Source: JAZMZS01 sp045120955
GTDB taxonomy: Bacteria > Bacillota > Clostridia > Oscillospirales > CAG-272
Reading direction: 5' to 3'
DNA length: 13,998 nucleotides
Assembly (NCBI GenBank): GCA_045120955.1
Contig: JBGVFH010000013.1
Coordinates: 1-13,998 of the forward strand
Shown here: positions 7,080 through 13,384 of the stretch, one piece after another
Position numbering within the stretch: the stretch's first letter is position 1
How the letters are laid out: the number at the start of each line of letters is the position of its first letter
Notes under the pieces: model-generated
Database searches by the model: none
What the model was told of the DNA's origin: nothing
Seen by the model: the letters and a program-made list of their open reading frames with translations, nothing else
Made by a program: the position numbers and the translations under genes

Positions 7080-7205
7080 ATGAGAAAATATAATTGCAGA
7101 GTAAAAAAAGCACTGTCCTCGACAGTTGAAGAGAGAATGACACCGCATTTATCTTATGATGTGTCAGTTTATAGTGCAGGATGCAAACTTGCCTTCAGTG
7201 TGTGA
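7080..7205 (+). CDS. Possible 41-residue peptide, unknown
   Basis: ATG at 7080 has GGAG at 7071-7074, five bases upstream, and the frame stays open to TGA at 7203-7205. The peptide starts MRKYNCRVKKALSS, has a basic N-terminus with one cysteine, a middle EERM, and ends SAGCKLAFSV with a second cysteine. It has no signal peptide or obvious hydrophobic helix. It precedes the truncated DNRLRE/RHS-like gene by 85 bp on the same strand and could be co-transcribed. I do not recognise a family. Against it, a -10-like TATAAT lies inside its fifth to sixth codons, so the stretch could instead be promoter DNA. Confidence 0.4.
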   Translation: MRKYNCRVKKALSSTVEERMTPHLSYDVSVYSAGCKLAFSV

Positions 7206-7290
7206 GGCGTGTAAGATGGATATCACCGTCTTTCACTCCATTTCGTGAATAATAGTAAATAACAAATATAATTATGAAAGGATAAAACAC

Positions 7291-8541
7291 ATGAAAAAGC
7301 ATAATATTAAGCTCAGACTTATATCTGTTTTGATGGCTGTAAGTATGCTGTTGACATTATATATTCCCATGTCGGCTATGGCAGTAACTGACTCTATGGA
7401 GACCTCGTCTCAAGTTCAGAATAATGAGTCTGAACAAACCTCAATACGTGAAGATATGCATACTAACGTAACAGAAATCCTCAGCTCAGATGCGCTTGAT
7501 TTAGCTGTAATACCTGATATTATCGGGGAACAAAAGGCAAGAGAATCAGGTCATGTGAACAGGCTTTATTCAGAGGAGAAAGATTTGAATACTGTTGTAT
7601 TTGCAAATTATGATGGGACAAAAACGGCATATTATTACAATTATCCCGTCAAATATACGGATGTTGATGGAAGCATCAAGGATATTTCTCTTGAGATAGA
7701 GCCTCATACAGAACTGATTGGAGCGTATGTGTCCGCTGACAACAAGATACAAACTGTTTTTCCGGCTAAGATGACTGATGGTATCATGCTGAGTGATACC
7801 GATGTGTCGATCAAACTTGTTCCTGTGTTTAATAATGAACAAGGTGGCTTGGTTCCGATAACTCCGACGCCCCTAGATGTCTCAACTATTAGCACTGGCT
7901 CAAGTAGTACATCAATTACTTCTCAGACATTTTCTCCTGTAGCTGAGCTTTCTGATAAAATGACAGTGGTATATGAGTATGACACAAAAACAAGCTATGA
8001 ATATTCGCTGACATATTTAGGCTTTAAGGAGGATATAGTAGTCAGCGAATATACAGGACAGACTGAGTATACATTTACTTTATATACGAACGGACTTTCT
8101 CTGTCAGCAGACAGCTCGGGTAAATATTATCTTTATGATTCTGACGGAAACATAAAGGCAAGTGTAGGTAATATAGTAATCTTCACGGCTGATGAACAAA
8201 ACAATACATTTGGTACACTTACAGCACATACTGTAGAGGAAAATGAAGAGTATGTGCTGACAATACATATAGACGCAGATTATCTTGCAGATGAAAAGAC
8301 CCTGTACCCTATCCGCATCGACCCGACAATAGAGATAAGCTACGACAACAACGGCACAGGAGCTATTGAGGACGTGACAATAAATAATGCCGAAACTGTT
8401 TCGGGAACATCAGGCACAATATCCACAGGAAAGTACGGAGACGATCAGTCTGTATCAAGAATGCTGATGAAGTTTCCGAATGTGAATTTCAGCTCCATGG
8501 GAACGATAACAAGTGCGACCGTATTGATTCGTATGATGTAG
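7291..8541 (+). pseudogene. Secreted DNRLRE/RHS-type wall protein, truncated after its N-terminal domain
   Basis: The 416-residue product starts with a clear signal peptide (MKKHNIKLRLISVLMAVSML; cleavage likely after SAMA, residue 31). It continues with the N-terminal domain found in giant clostridial wall-associated/RHS proteins: PVKYTDVDGSIKDISLEIE, then LADEKTLYPIRIDPTIEISY (Tyr339-Pro340 to about 352), which normally leads into a DNRLRE domain. Here the DNRLRE domain begins (MLMKFPNVNF-ITSATVLIRMM) and stops after roughly its first third at TAG 8539-8541. Intact relatives usually continue for well over a thousand residues through RHS repeats to a variable C-terminal domain. The ATG has AAAGGA at 7277-7282, eight bases upstream. 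Either an internal deletion or a frameshift caused the loss; a short secreted product could still be made. Codon use is more AT-rich than in lepA or nrdD. Confidence 0.7.
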
Positions 8542-8563
8542 ACAGTATATGGGGGGATTAAAA

Positions 8564-9520
8564 ATGAAAAAAATTAGTTTGGCAGTTCTTATGTCTGTAA
8601 TTATCCTTTGTGTTGCAGGGTGCAACTCACAACAAGAGACCGGACTGATAAATGACAACGCTTTGATAGATGCTGAGCAAAATTGTGTTTCTGATGTTCC
8701 TGCTTATAATGTTTTAGAGGTGTCACAGGAATATGATGTGACAACGGTGGGAAACCACAGCAAAGAATATGAACTGAATATAACATCTGACAAGGTAGAC
8801 CGTTTATTAGAAAACAATACAAAAAAAATTAATATGTGTGGTAAAGAACGATCGTTGCAGTATGGGAGTACCAAAACAAGTGACTATAATTTGGATGATG
8901 TAGTTATTTACCAAAGATTCGAGGAAGATGGGACAAAATGTCTGGTTGGATTAAGCGAGAATACGGGTGAAATAGTCAGATGGTCGCTTTTTGATAGTTC
9001 GGTTGTTGATAGATCGCGTGTTTACACGAAGGAAGAATGCGAGCAAATATCTGTTGATTTATTGAAAACACTCGTTGACGATCCGGATAATTATTACATG
9101 ACATGGAATAGATCCTTAAATTTCGGTGAATACGGAACTACGTATTGGTTTGATTATTATCGGAAGATCGACGGTGTAAAAGCTATGGATTGTGTCAGCA
9201 TGTTGATTTCAGAATACGGGGTTTGCCACGATTATTCAATTACAGGTAAAGGAATGTTTGCTCATGTAGACACTCTTCCTGCAAATTATGACAAAGCTAA
9301 AATTGACGAGGCGGTAAACGAAAAACTCGATGATATTTACTCGTCGGCAAAGCAAAATTATTCTGTTTCTTATAAATATGCTGATGAAACTCTGATCATC
9401 ATGAAGGATGGTAAGCTGGGGCTTTTGATCAATGTGAAGGTTATTATGGAACCTTTGGACCCTGAGGATAACAGAAGCATATCGGGAGAGATTGCATCGT
9501 TTGTAGTTTGTCTTGAATGA
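8564..9520 (+). CDS. Lipoprotein with YcdB/PepSY-like C-terminal half
   Basis: The protein has 318 residues from ATG 8564, which follows the GGGGGG ribosome binding site (8551-8556) by seven bases. The ATG at 8549 would place extra residues before the signal peptide and has no such site. The N-terminus is a lipoprotein signal with lipobox VAGC (Cys20), so the mature protein is anchored outside the membrane. The middle is polar and unrecognised. Around 188-230 the pattern Tyr-Trp-Phe-Asp-Tyr-Tyr-Arg-x-Ile-Asp-Gly-Val followed by Ser-Met-Leu-Ile-Ser-Glu-Tyr-Gly resembles YcdB/YcdC (PepSY-type) domains, which are linked to regulation of cell-surface proteins. It directly follows the truncated RHS-like gene, the place where immunity or accessory lipoproteins of such loci sit. 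That role is inference. Confidence 0.7.
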   Translation: MKKISLAVLMSVIILCVAGCNSQQETGLINDNALIDAEQNCVSDVPAYNVLEVSQEYDVTTVGNHSKEYELNITSDKVDRLLENNTKKINMCGKERSLQYGSTKTSDYNLDDVVIYQRFEEDGTKCLVGLSENTGEIVRWSLFDSSVVDRSRVYTKEECEQISVDLLKTLVDDPDNYYMTWNRSLNFGEYGTTYWFDYYRKIDGVKAMDCVSMLISEYGVCHDYSITGKGMFAHVDTLPANYDKAKIDEAVNEKLDDIYSSAKQNYSVSYKYADETLIIMKDGKLGLLINVKVIMEPLDPEDNRSISGEIASFVVCLE

Positions 9521-9602
9521 TCAGATAACTAAACAAACTACGGATAGAGACTATATGTTGAATATCTGTTTGCATCGGTGAAATTGACCGACTTTTAACG
9601 GC

Positions 9603-9645
9603 AGACCCCAAAGGTGAGCGTTTTAAAAACGTACTTTTGGGGTCT
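9603..9645 (+). terminator. Intrinsic terminator after the lipoprotein gene
   Basis: AGACCCCAAA (9603-9612) pairs with TTTGGGGTCT (9636-9645), extended inward by a few weaker pairs and an inner CGTTTT/AAAACG hairpin. A T-rich tract (TGTTGTATTT) follows. It closes the plus-strand genes of the inserted block just before the convergent Crp/Fnr gene. Confidence 0.7.
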
Positions 9646-9662
9646 TGTTGTATTTGAAAGAT

Positions 9663-10322
9663 TTACTTATACGCTACAGACTTCAGCTTTATATGAGAGC
9701 CTTTTGCGTGGAGGATGCCGTCGTCCTTCATTTTTTTAATTTCCCGCATCATGGCGCTGCGGTCGGCGCACAAATATTTAGACAGCTCTGTTAAGGATAT
9801 GTTTATATTAAACTCGTTTGAGCCTGCATCGTCGGCACACATCGAAAAATACGTGAACAGCTTTTCCCGCAAAGTTTTTTTCGAGAGGATGCTCAGCCGC
9901 TTTGTATCTTTTGCGGATTGGCTGACTATCAGCCTATACAGATTTCTTGAAAAGCGCACATGAATATGGCATACGTTCTCACAAAAGTCAGATATTCGCT
10001 CAAAGTCGGTGTACGCTATCTCACACTCGCTTTTAGCTTCGATAGTGTAATAGTCGTTTGCTGACACCTTCAAAAACATACTGCCAAACACTCCCTCGCC
10101 CTCATAGCTTTGTGAAAAATACATCTCGCCGTCGGCGTCGTAGTGCGTGAGCTGAGCATTTCCTTCTATTATTATTCCGATCGTTCTGTCCTTTAGCTCG
10201 TCGCTTGGAAATATGGCTACCGTCTCGCCTGCGGTATATTTCTTTATCACAGCATCAAAGCAGGAAAGCACCTCTGATACCTCTGCTCGGCTCAGCCCTT
10301 CGTATAAGATCTTGTGTCCCAT
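9663..10322 (-). CDS. Crp/Fnr family transcriptional regulator
   Basis: The 219-residue protein has a cyclic-nucleotide-binding-type beta-roll (about 1-115, with GIIIEGNAQLTHYDADGE and GEGVFGSMFL), a dimerisation helix (about 119-145), and a winged helix-turn-helix (about 148-213). The recognition helix is DRSAMMREIKKM (187-198). Cysteines are at 21, 100, 114, 118, 162 and 185. The N-terminal cysteine cluster of enterobacterial FNR and the C-terminal cluster of Bacillus Fnr are both absent, so the sensed signal is unknown; 100/114/118 are possible redox residues. The start has GAGGGG five bases upstream (10328-10333, minus strand). It is divergent from nrdD, and a palindrome in the shared region suggests it controls both. 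Its 3' end is duplicated at 6763-6842, and its last residues (KSVAYK) probably come from inserted DNA. Confidence 0.9.
   Translation of the reverse strand: MGHKILYEGLSRAEVSEVLSCFDAVIKKYTAGETVAIFPSDELKDRTIGIIIEGNAQLTHYDADGEMYFSQSYEGEGVFGSMFLKVSANDYYTIEAKSECEIAYTDFERISDFCENVCHIHVRFSRNLYRLIVSQSAKDTKRLSILSKKTLREKLFTYFSMCADDAGSNEFNINISLTELSKYLCADRSAMMREIKKMKDDGILHAKGSHIKLKSVAYK
9683..9762. repeat. Right copy of 80-bp direct repeat, inside the Crp/Fnr gene
   Basis: Covers codons from Arg188 of the recognition helix to about Leu213 of the intact regulator; 77 of 80 positions match 6763-6842. The perfect 54-bp part is 9709-9762. The boundary of similarity falls at the start of the recognition helix. 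Confidence 0.95.
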
Positions 10323-10369
10323 ATATTCCCCTCAATAGGCAAAAAATAAATATTTTTGTGTTTTTTTAT

Positions 10370-10398
10370 ATTATATCACGTTACTGTTGCATTTGCAA
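10370..10398 (-). promoter_or_regulatory. Promoter of the Crp/Fnr gene
   Basis: On the minus strand: TTGCAA (10393-10398), a 17-bp spacer and TATAAT (10370-10375), with TG forming an extended -10. The -35 lies inside the palindrome at 10383-10402, so a protein bound there would block this promoter. Confidence 0.75.
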
Positions 10399-10402
10399 CA
10401 GT
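10383..10402. promoter_or_regulatory. Crp/Fnr-type operator between the regulator and nrdD
   Basis: A 20-bp perfect palindrome, ACTGTTGCA-TT-TGCAACAGT, containing GTTGC-N4-GCAAC, the same half-site spacing as the FNR box TTGAT-N4-ATCAA. Its centre is 10392.5. Relative to a start of transcription predicted at 10434 (seven bases after the TATAAT at 10422-10427), this is exactly -41.5, the position of class II CRP/FNR activation. It also overlaps the -35 of the divergent regulator gene. A T-run follows on the plus strand, so a weak terminator is an alternative reading. Confidence 0.6.
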
Positions 10403-10421
10403 TTTTTCATTTGGGTTTGAG

Positions 10422-10427
10422 TATAAT
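10422..10427 (+). promoter_or_regulatory. -10 of the nrdD-nrdG-dut promoter, activator-dependent type
   Basis: TATAAT at 10422-10427 has no recognisable -35 at 16-18 bp (CAGTTT lies there). This is usual for promoters that depend on an activator at -41.5. The leader to the nrdD ATG would be about 160 nt. Confidence 0.6.
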
Positions 10428-10454
10428 TATAAATGCTTGCCAAAGACAAAAAAA

Positions 10455-10475
10455 TATTGTGCAAATTGCACAATA
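10455..10475. promoter_or_regulatory. Second palindrome in the nrdD leader
   Basis: TATTGTGCAA-A-TTGCACAATA is a perfect inverted repeat with 10-bp arms and a single central base. It shares TTGCA/TGCAA elements with the palindrome at 10383-10402 but has a different centre spacing. It lies about 20-40 bases downstream of the predicted nrdD start site, where a bound protein would repress. A later leader hairpin, CCGAA (10506-10510)/TTCGG (10521-10525), was also noted. Confidence 0.45.
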
Positions 10476-10596
10476 AAAGTTGGAGCCAACACCGATAAAA
10501 ACCACCCGAAAAAGCGGTTATTCGGCATGGGTAAGCGGAATTTCAAGATGGAGCAAAACGACAATACATAAACAATAATAAAAGAAAGGGAGTATC

Positions 10597-12720
10597 ATGC
10601 AGGTAGTAAAAAGAGACGGCAGCTCTGTATTGTTTGACCGTTCGAAAATAGTCACGGCTATTCAGAAGGCAAACGCAGAGGTAGAGCCGGCAGAGAGAGC
10701 GACAAATGAACAAATAGAGGAGATAATAGAGTATATCGAGGGCAAGCACCGTTCGAGAATGCTTGTCGAGGATATACAGGACATCATCGAAAAGCGCCTT
10801 ATGATGTACGGCAAGCACACCCTTGCAAAGATCTACATCATCTACAGATACACAAGAGCACTTGTCAGAAAGGCGAATACGACAGACGATTCTATTCTTT
10901 CTCTTATCCGCAACAGCAACAAGGACGTAATGGAGGAAAACTCCAACAAAAATGCGATCATTGCATCGACCCAGCGTGACCTTATAGCAGGCGAGGTATC
11001 AAAGGACCTTACCCGCCGAGTACTGCTCCCCGAAAAAATATCAAAGGCACACGACGAAGGTGTTTTGCATTTTCATGATGCGGACTACTTCCTCCAGCCT
11101 ATATTCAACTGCTGTCTTGTAAATATCGGCGATATGCTTGACAACGGAACCGTCATGAACGGCAAGCTTATCGAAAGTCCCAAGAGCTTTCAGGTTGCCT
11201 GCACTATCGTTACTCAGATAATTGCGGCGGTAGCATCCAGCCAGTACGGCGGACAGTCTGTTGATATCAGACACCTCGGTAAATATCTGCGCAGAAGCCG
11301 TGAGAAGTTTTATAATAATATAAAGAAAAATCACCCTGAGCTTTCGGATGAAACGGTAAGAGCGCTTGCTGATGAGAGAACCAAGGACGAGCTTCGCTCG
11401 GGCGTTCAGACCATTCAGTATCAGATAAATACTCTAATGACGACAAACGGTCAGTCTCCGTTTGTAACGCTTTTCCTCTATATAGACAAAAACGACGAGT
11501 ACGTTGAGGAAAACTCAATGATAATCGAGGAGATACTCAGACAGCGTTATGAGGGTATCAAAAATGCGGTGGGCGTTTATGTAACTCCCGCATTCCCCAA
11601 GCTTGTGTATGTTCTTGACGAGTGCAACTGTCTCAAGGGCGGTAAGTATGATTATATAACAAAGCTGGCGGTAAAATGCTCGTCAAAGAGACTTTACCCC
11701 GACTATATTTCCGCAAAGAAAATGCGTGAAAACTACGAGGGCAATGTATTCAGCCCCATGGGTTGCCGCTCGTTCCTCTCTCCCTGGAAAGATGCCGACG
11801 GTAACTACAAGTTTGAGGGACGCTTCAATCAGGGCGTTGTATCAATCAACCTTCCTCAGATCGGTATTATCGCACGAGGCGACGAGGAAAAATTCTGGAA
11901 GCTGTTTGATGAGCGTCTTCAGCTTTGCTACGAGGCGCTTATGTGCCGTCACGAGGCGCTGAAAAAGGTCACGAGTGATGTCAGCCCCGTTCATTGGCAG
12001 TACGGTGCGCTTGCCCGCCTCGGAAAGAGCGAGTCTATCGAGCCTCTGCTCTTTGGCGGATATTCATCGATCTCGCTCGGCTATATAGGTCTTTATGAGC
12101 TTACAAAGCTGATGAAGGGCGTCAGCCAGACCGACCCCGAGGGACACGAATTTGCTCTGCGTGTAATGCAGCACATGAGAGAGACTACAGACAGATGGAA
12201 GGCAGAGACAAACATTGGTTTTGCTCTTTACGGCACGCCTGCCGAGTCGCTCTGCTACCGTTTTGCAAGAATAGACAAGGAGCTCTTCGGCACGATCGAG
12301 GATGTTACGGACAAGGGATATTATACAAACTCATATCACATTGATGTCCGTGAGAACATAGACGCATTTACAAAGTTTGAGTATGAGACTCAGTATCAGA
12401 AGATATCGAGCGGCGGAGCTATTTCTTACTGCGAGATACCGAATATGCGTCACAATCTCAAGGCGCTTGAAGAGGTAGTCAAGTTCATCTACGAAAACGT
12501 ACAGTACGGTGAGTTTAATACCAAGTCCGATTACTGTCAGGTCTGCGGCTATGACGGAGAGATCATCATAAACGACGAGGGCGAATGGGAATGTCCTCAG
12601 TGCCACAACAAGGACCACGCAAAGATGAACGTCACACGCCGTACCTGCGGATATCTCGGTGAGAATTTCTGGAACGTAGGAAAGACCAAGGAAATAAAGG
12701 CGAGAGTTCTTCATCTGTAA
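10597..12720 (+). CDS. nrdD: Anaerobic (class III) ribonucleoside-triphosphate reductase
   Basis: NrdD reduces ribonucleoside triphosphates to dNTPs using a glycyl radical, with formate as the usual reductant, and works only without oxygen. The 707-residue protein has the normal length. Residues 1 to about 90 form the ATP-cone (MQVVKRDGSSVLFDRSKIVTAI), the allosteric activity site. The active-site region includes Cys172-Cys173 in FNCCLVN and Cys390 in MGCRSFLSPW. A C-terminal zinc site is C647-x2-C650 with C666-x2-C669. The glycyl radical motif is RTCGYLG (radical expected on Gly685), followed by the conserved tail NVGKTKEIKARVLH. The ATG has AAGGGAG at 10586-10592, four bases upstream. It heads a cluster with nrdG and dut. 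Expression is probably controlled by the divergent Crp/Fnr protein. Confidence 0.98.
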   Translation: MQVVKRDGSSVLFDRSKIVTAIQKANAEVEPAERATNEQIEEIIEYIEGKHRSRMLVEDIQDIIEKRLMMYGKHTLAKIYIIYRYTRALVRKANTTDDSILSLIRNSNKDVMEENSNKNAIIASTQRDLIAGEVSKDLTRRVLLPEKISKAHDEGVLHFHDADYFLQPIFNCCLVNIGDMLDNGTVMNGKLIESPKSFQVACTIVTQIIAAVASSQYGGQSVDIRHLGKYLRRSREKFYNNIKKNHPELSDETVRALADERTKDELRSGVQTIQYQINTLMTTNGQSPFVTLFLYIDKNDEYVEENSMIIEEILRQRYEGIKNAVGVYVTPAFPKLVYVLDECNCLKGGKYDYITKLAVKCSSKRLYPDYISAKKMRENYEGNVFSPMGCRSFLSPWKDADGNYKFEGRFNQGVVSINLPQIGIIARGDEEKFWKLFDERLQLCYEALMCRHEALKKVTSDVSPVHWQYGALARLGKSESIEPLLFGGYSSISLGYIGLYELTKLMKGVSQTDPEGHEFALRVMQHMRETTDRWKAETNIGFALYGTPAESLCYRFARIDKELFGTIEDVTDKGYYTNSYHIDVRENIDAFTKFEYETQYQKISSGGAISYCEIPNMRHNLKALEEVVKFIYENVQYGEFNTKSDYCQVCGYDGEIIINDEGEWECPQCHNKDHAKMNVTRRTCGYLGENFWNVGKTKEIKARVLHL

Positions 12721-12740
12721 TTTTTTTAAAAAGATCAAGG

Positions 12741-12776
12741 CAAAAGCGGGAAATCACGCAAGATTTCCCGCTTTTG
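12741..12776 (+). terminator. Intercistronic hairpin/terminator between nrdD and nrdG
   Basis: A perfect stem of 15 bp (C-AAAAGCGGGAAATC at 12741-12755 with GATTTCCCGCTTTT-G at 12762-12776) with loop ACGCAA. The T-run is only four bases and within the stem, so termination should be partial. It may lower nrdG/dut levels relative to nrdD or protect the nrdD mRNA 3' end. Confidence 0.65.
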
Positions 12777-12819
12777 AGCGAAAAAATCGGCGGCAAACAC
12801 CGTCGGGCGGAGAGTGGAA

Positions 12820-13374
12820 ATGAATTACGCTACAATAAAGAAAAACGATGTTGCAAACGGTCCCGGAGTGCGTGTATCGCTGTTTGTTTCGGGATGCCGT
12901 CATTATTGCCGTGACTGCTTTAACAGTGAGGCATGGGATTTTGCCTACGGCAAGGAATTTACCGATGACACGGTAAAGGAGATACTTGATGCGTGTGACC
13001 ACAGCTATATAGAGGGCTTGTCAATTCTCGGCGGCGAGCCGTTTGAGCCTGAAAATCAAGCAGGACTGCTCAAGCTTATCAAGGCGTTCAGAGAACGCTA
13101 TCCCGAAAAAAACGTATGGTGCTACACGGGATTTCTTTTTGACCGAGAGCTTCTCGGGGGCAGCTCCAGAGCGAGCACACCTATAGTCGGTGAGCTTGTA
13201 CGTTCACTTGATTTTTTGGTGGACGGCAGATTTGAGGCGGATAAGAGAGATCTGACCCTGCGTTTTCGAGGCTCGTCAAATCAGAGGATAATTGATATAA
13301 AAAGGACAAAAGACATCAACGCCCCCGTGCTTTGGGATGACAGCACCGATATTATAAAATTTGATGGTGAATGA
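12820..13374 (+). CDS. nrdG: NrdG, anaerobic ribonucleotide reductase activating protein
   Basis: NrdG is the radical SAM enzyme that cleaves S-adenosylmethionine and abstracts hydrogen from the NrdD glycine to form its radical. The 184-residue product begins MNYATIKKNDVANGPGVRVS, the standard N-terminus. The [4Fe-4S] motif is C26-x3-C30-x2-C33 followed by FN, and the SAM-binding GGEPF follows. I chose ATG 12820, with GGAG at 12809-12812 seven bases upstream, over the GTG at 12814, which is one base from that site. It lies 99 bp after nrdD behind a hairpin, and ten bases before the dut start. It acts in a complex with NrdD in the cytoplasm. Confidence 0.97.
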   Translation: MNYATIKKNDVANGPGVRVSLFVSGCRHYCRDCFNSEAWDFAYGKEFTDDTVKEILDACDHSYIEGLSILGGEPFEPENQAGLLKLIKAFRERYPEKNVWCYTGFLFDRELLGGSSRASTPIVGELVRSLDFLVDGRFEADKRDLTLRFRGSSNQRIIDIKRTKDINAPVLWDDSTDIIKFDGE

Positions 13375-13384
13375 GGACAAAGAT

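Larger units (their letters stand above)
6843..9762. mobile_element. Putative AT-rich inserted block bounded by the 80-bp repeats
   Basis: The distance between the repeat copies is 2,920 bp. The block carries a small ORF, a truncated secreted protein and a lipoprotein, all on the plus strand, while both flanking genes are on the minus strand. A sample line inside (7561-7620) has 20 G/C in 60; a sample of lepA (1021-1080) has 30 in 60, consistent with foreign origin. Integration into the 3' end of a gene with reconstitution of its reading frame is typical of site-specific elements. However, no integrase, transposase or terminal inverted repeat is visible, so it would be a decayed or passively acquired segment. 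Confidence 0.4.

Noticed and set aside
10383..10408. Palindrome before nrdD as an intrinsic terminator (it is followed by TTTTTT)
   Set aside because: Nothing known is transcribed into it on the plus strand, and its exact -41.5 position and -35 overlap fit an operator better; the terminator reading is kept only as an alternative.
10383..10475. NrdR boxes controlling nrdD
   Set aside because: Neither palindrome has the ACAC-N-TATATA-type NrdR pattern, and their TGCAA cores differ from it.
12814..12819. GTG at 12814 as the nrdG start
   Set aside because: It is one base from GGAG; the ATG at 12820 has correct spacing and gives the conserved MNYA N-terminus.
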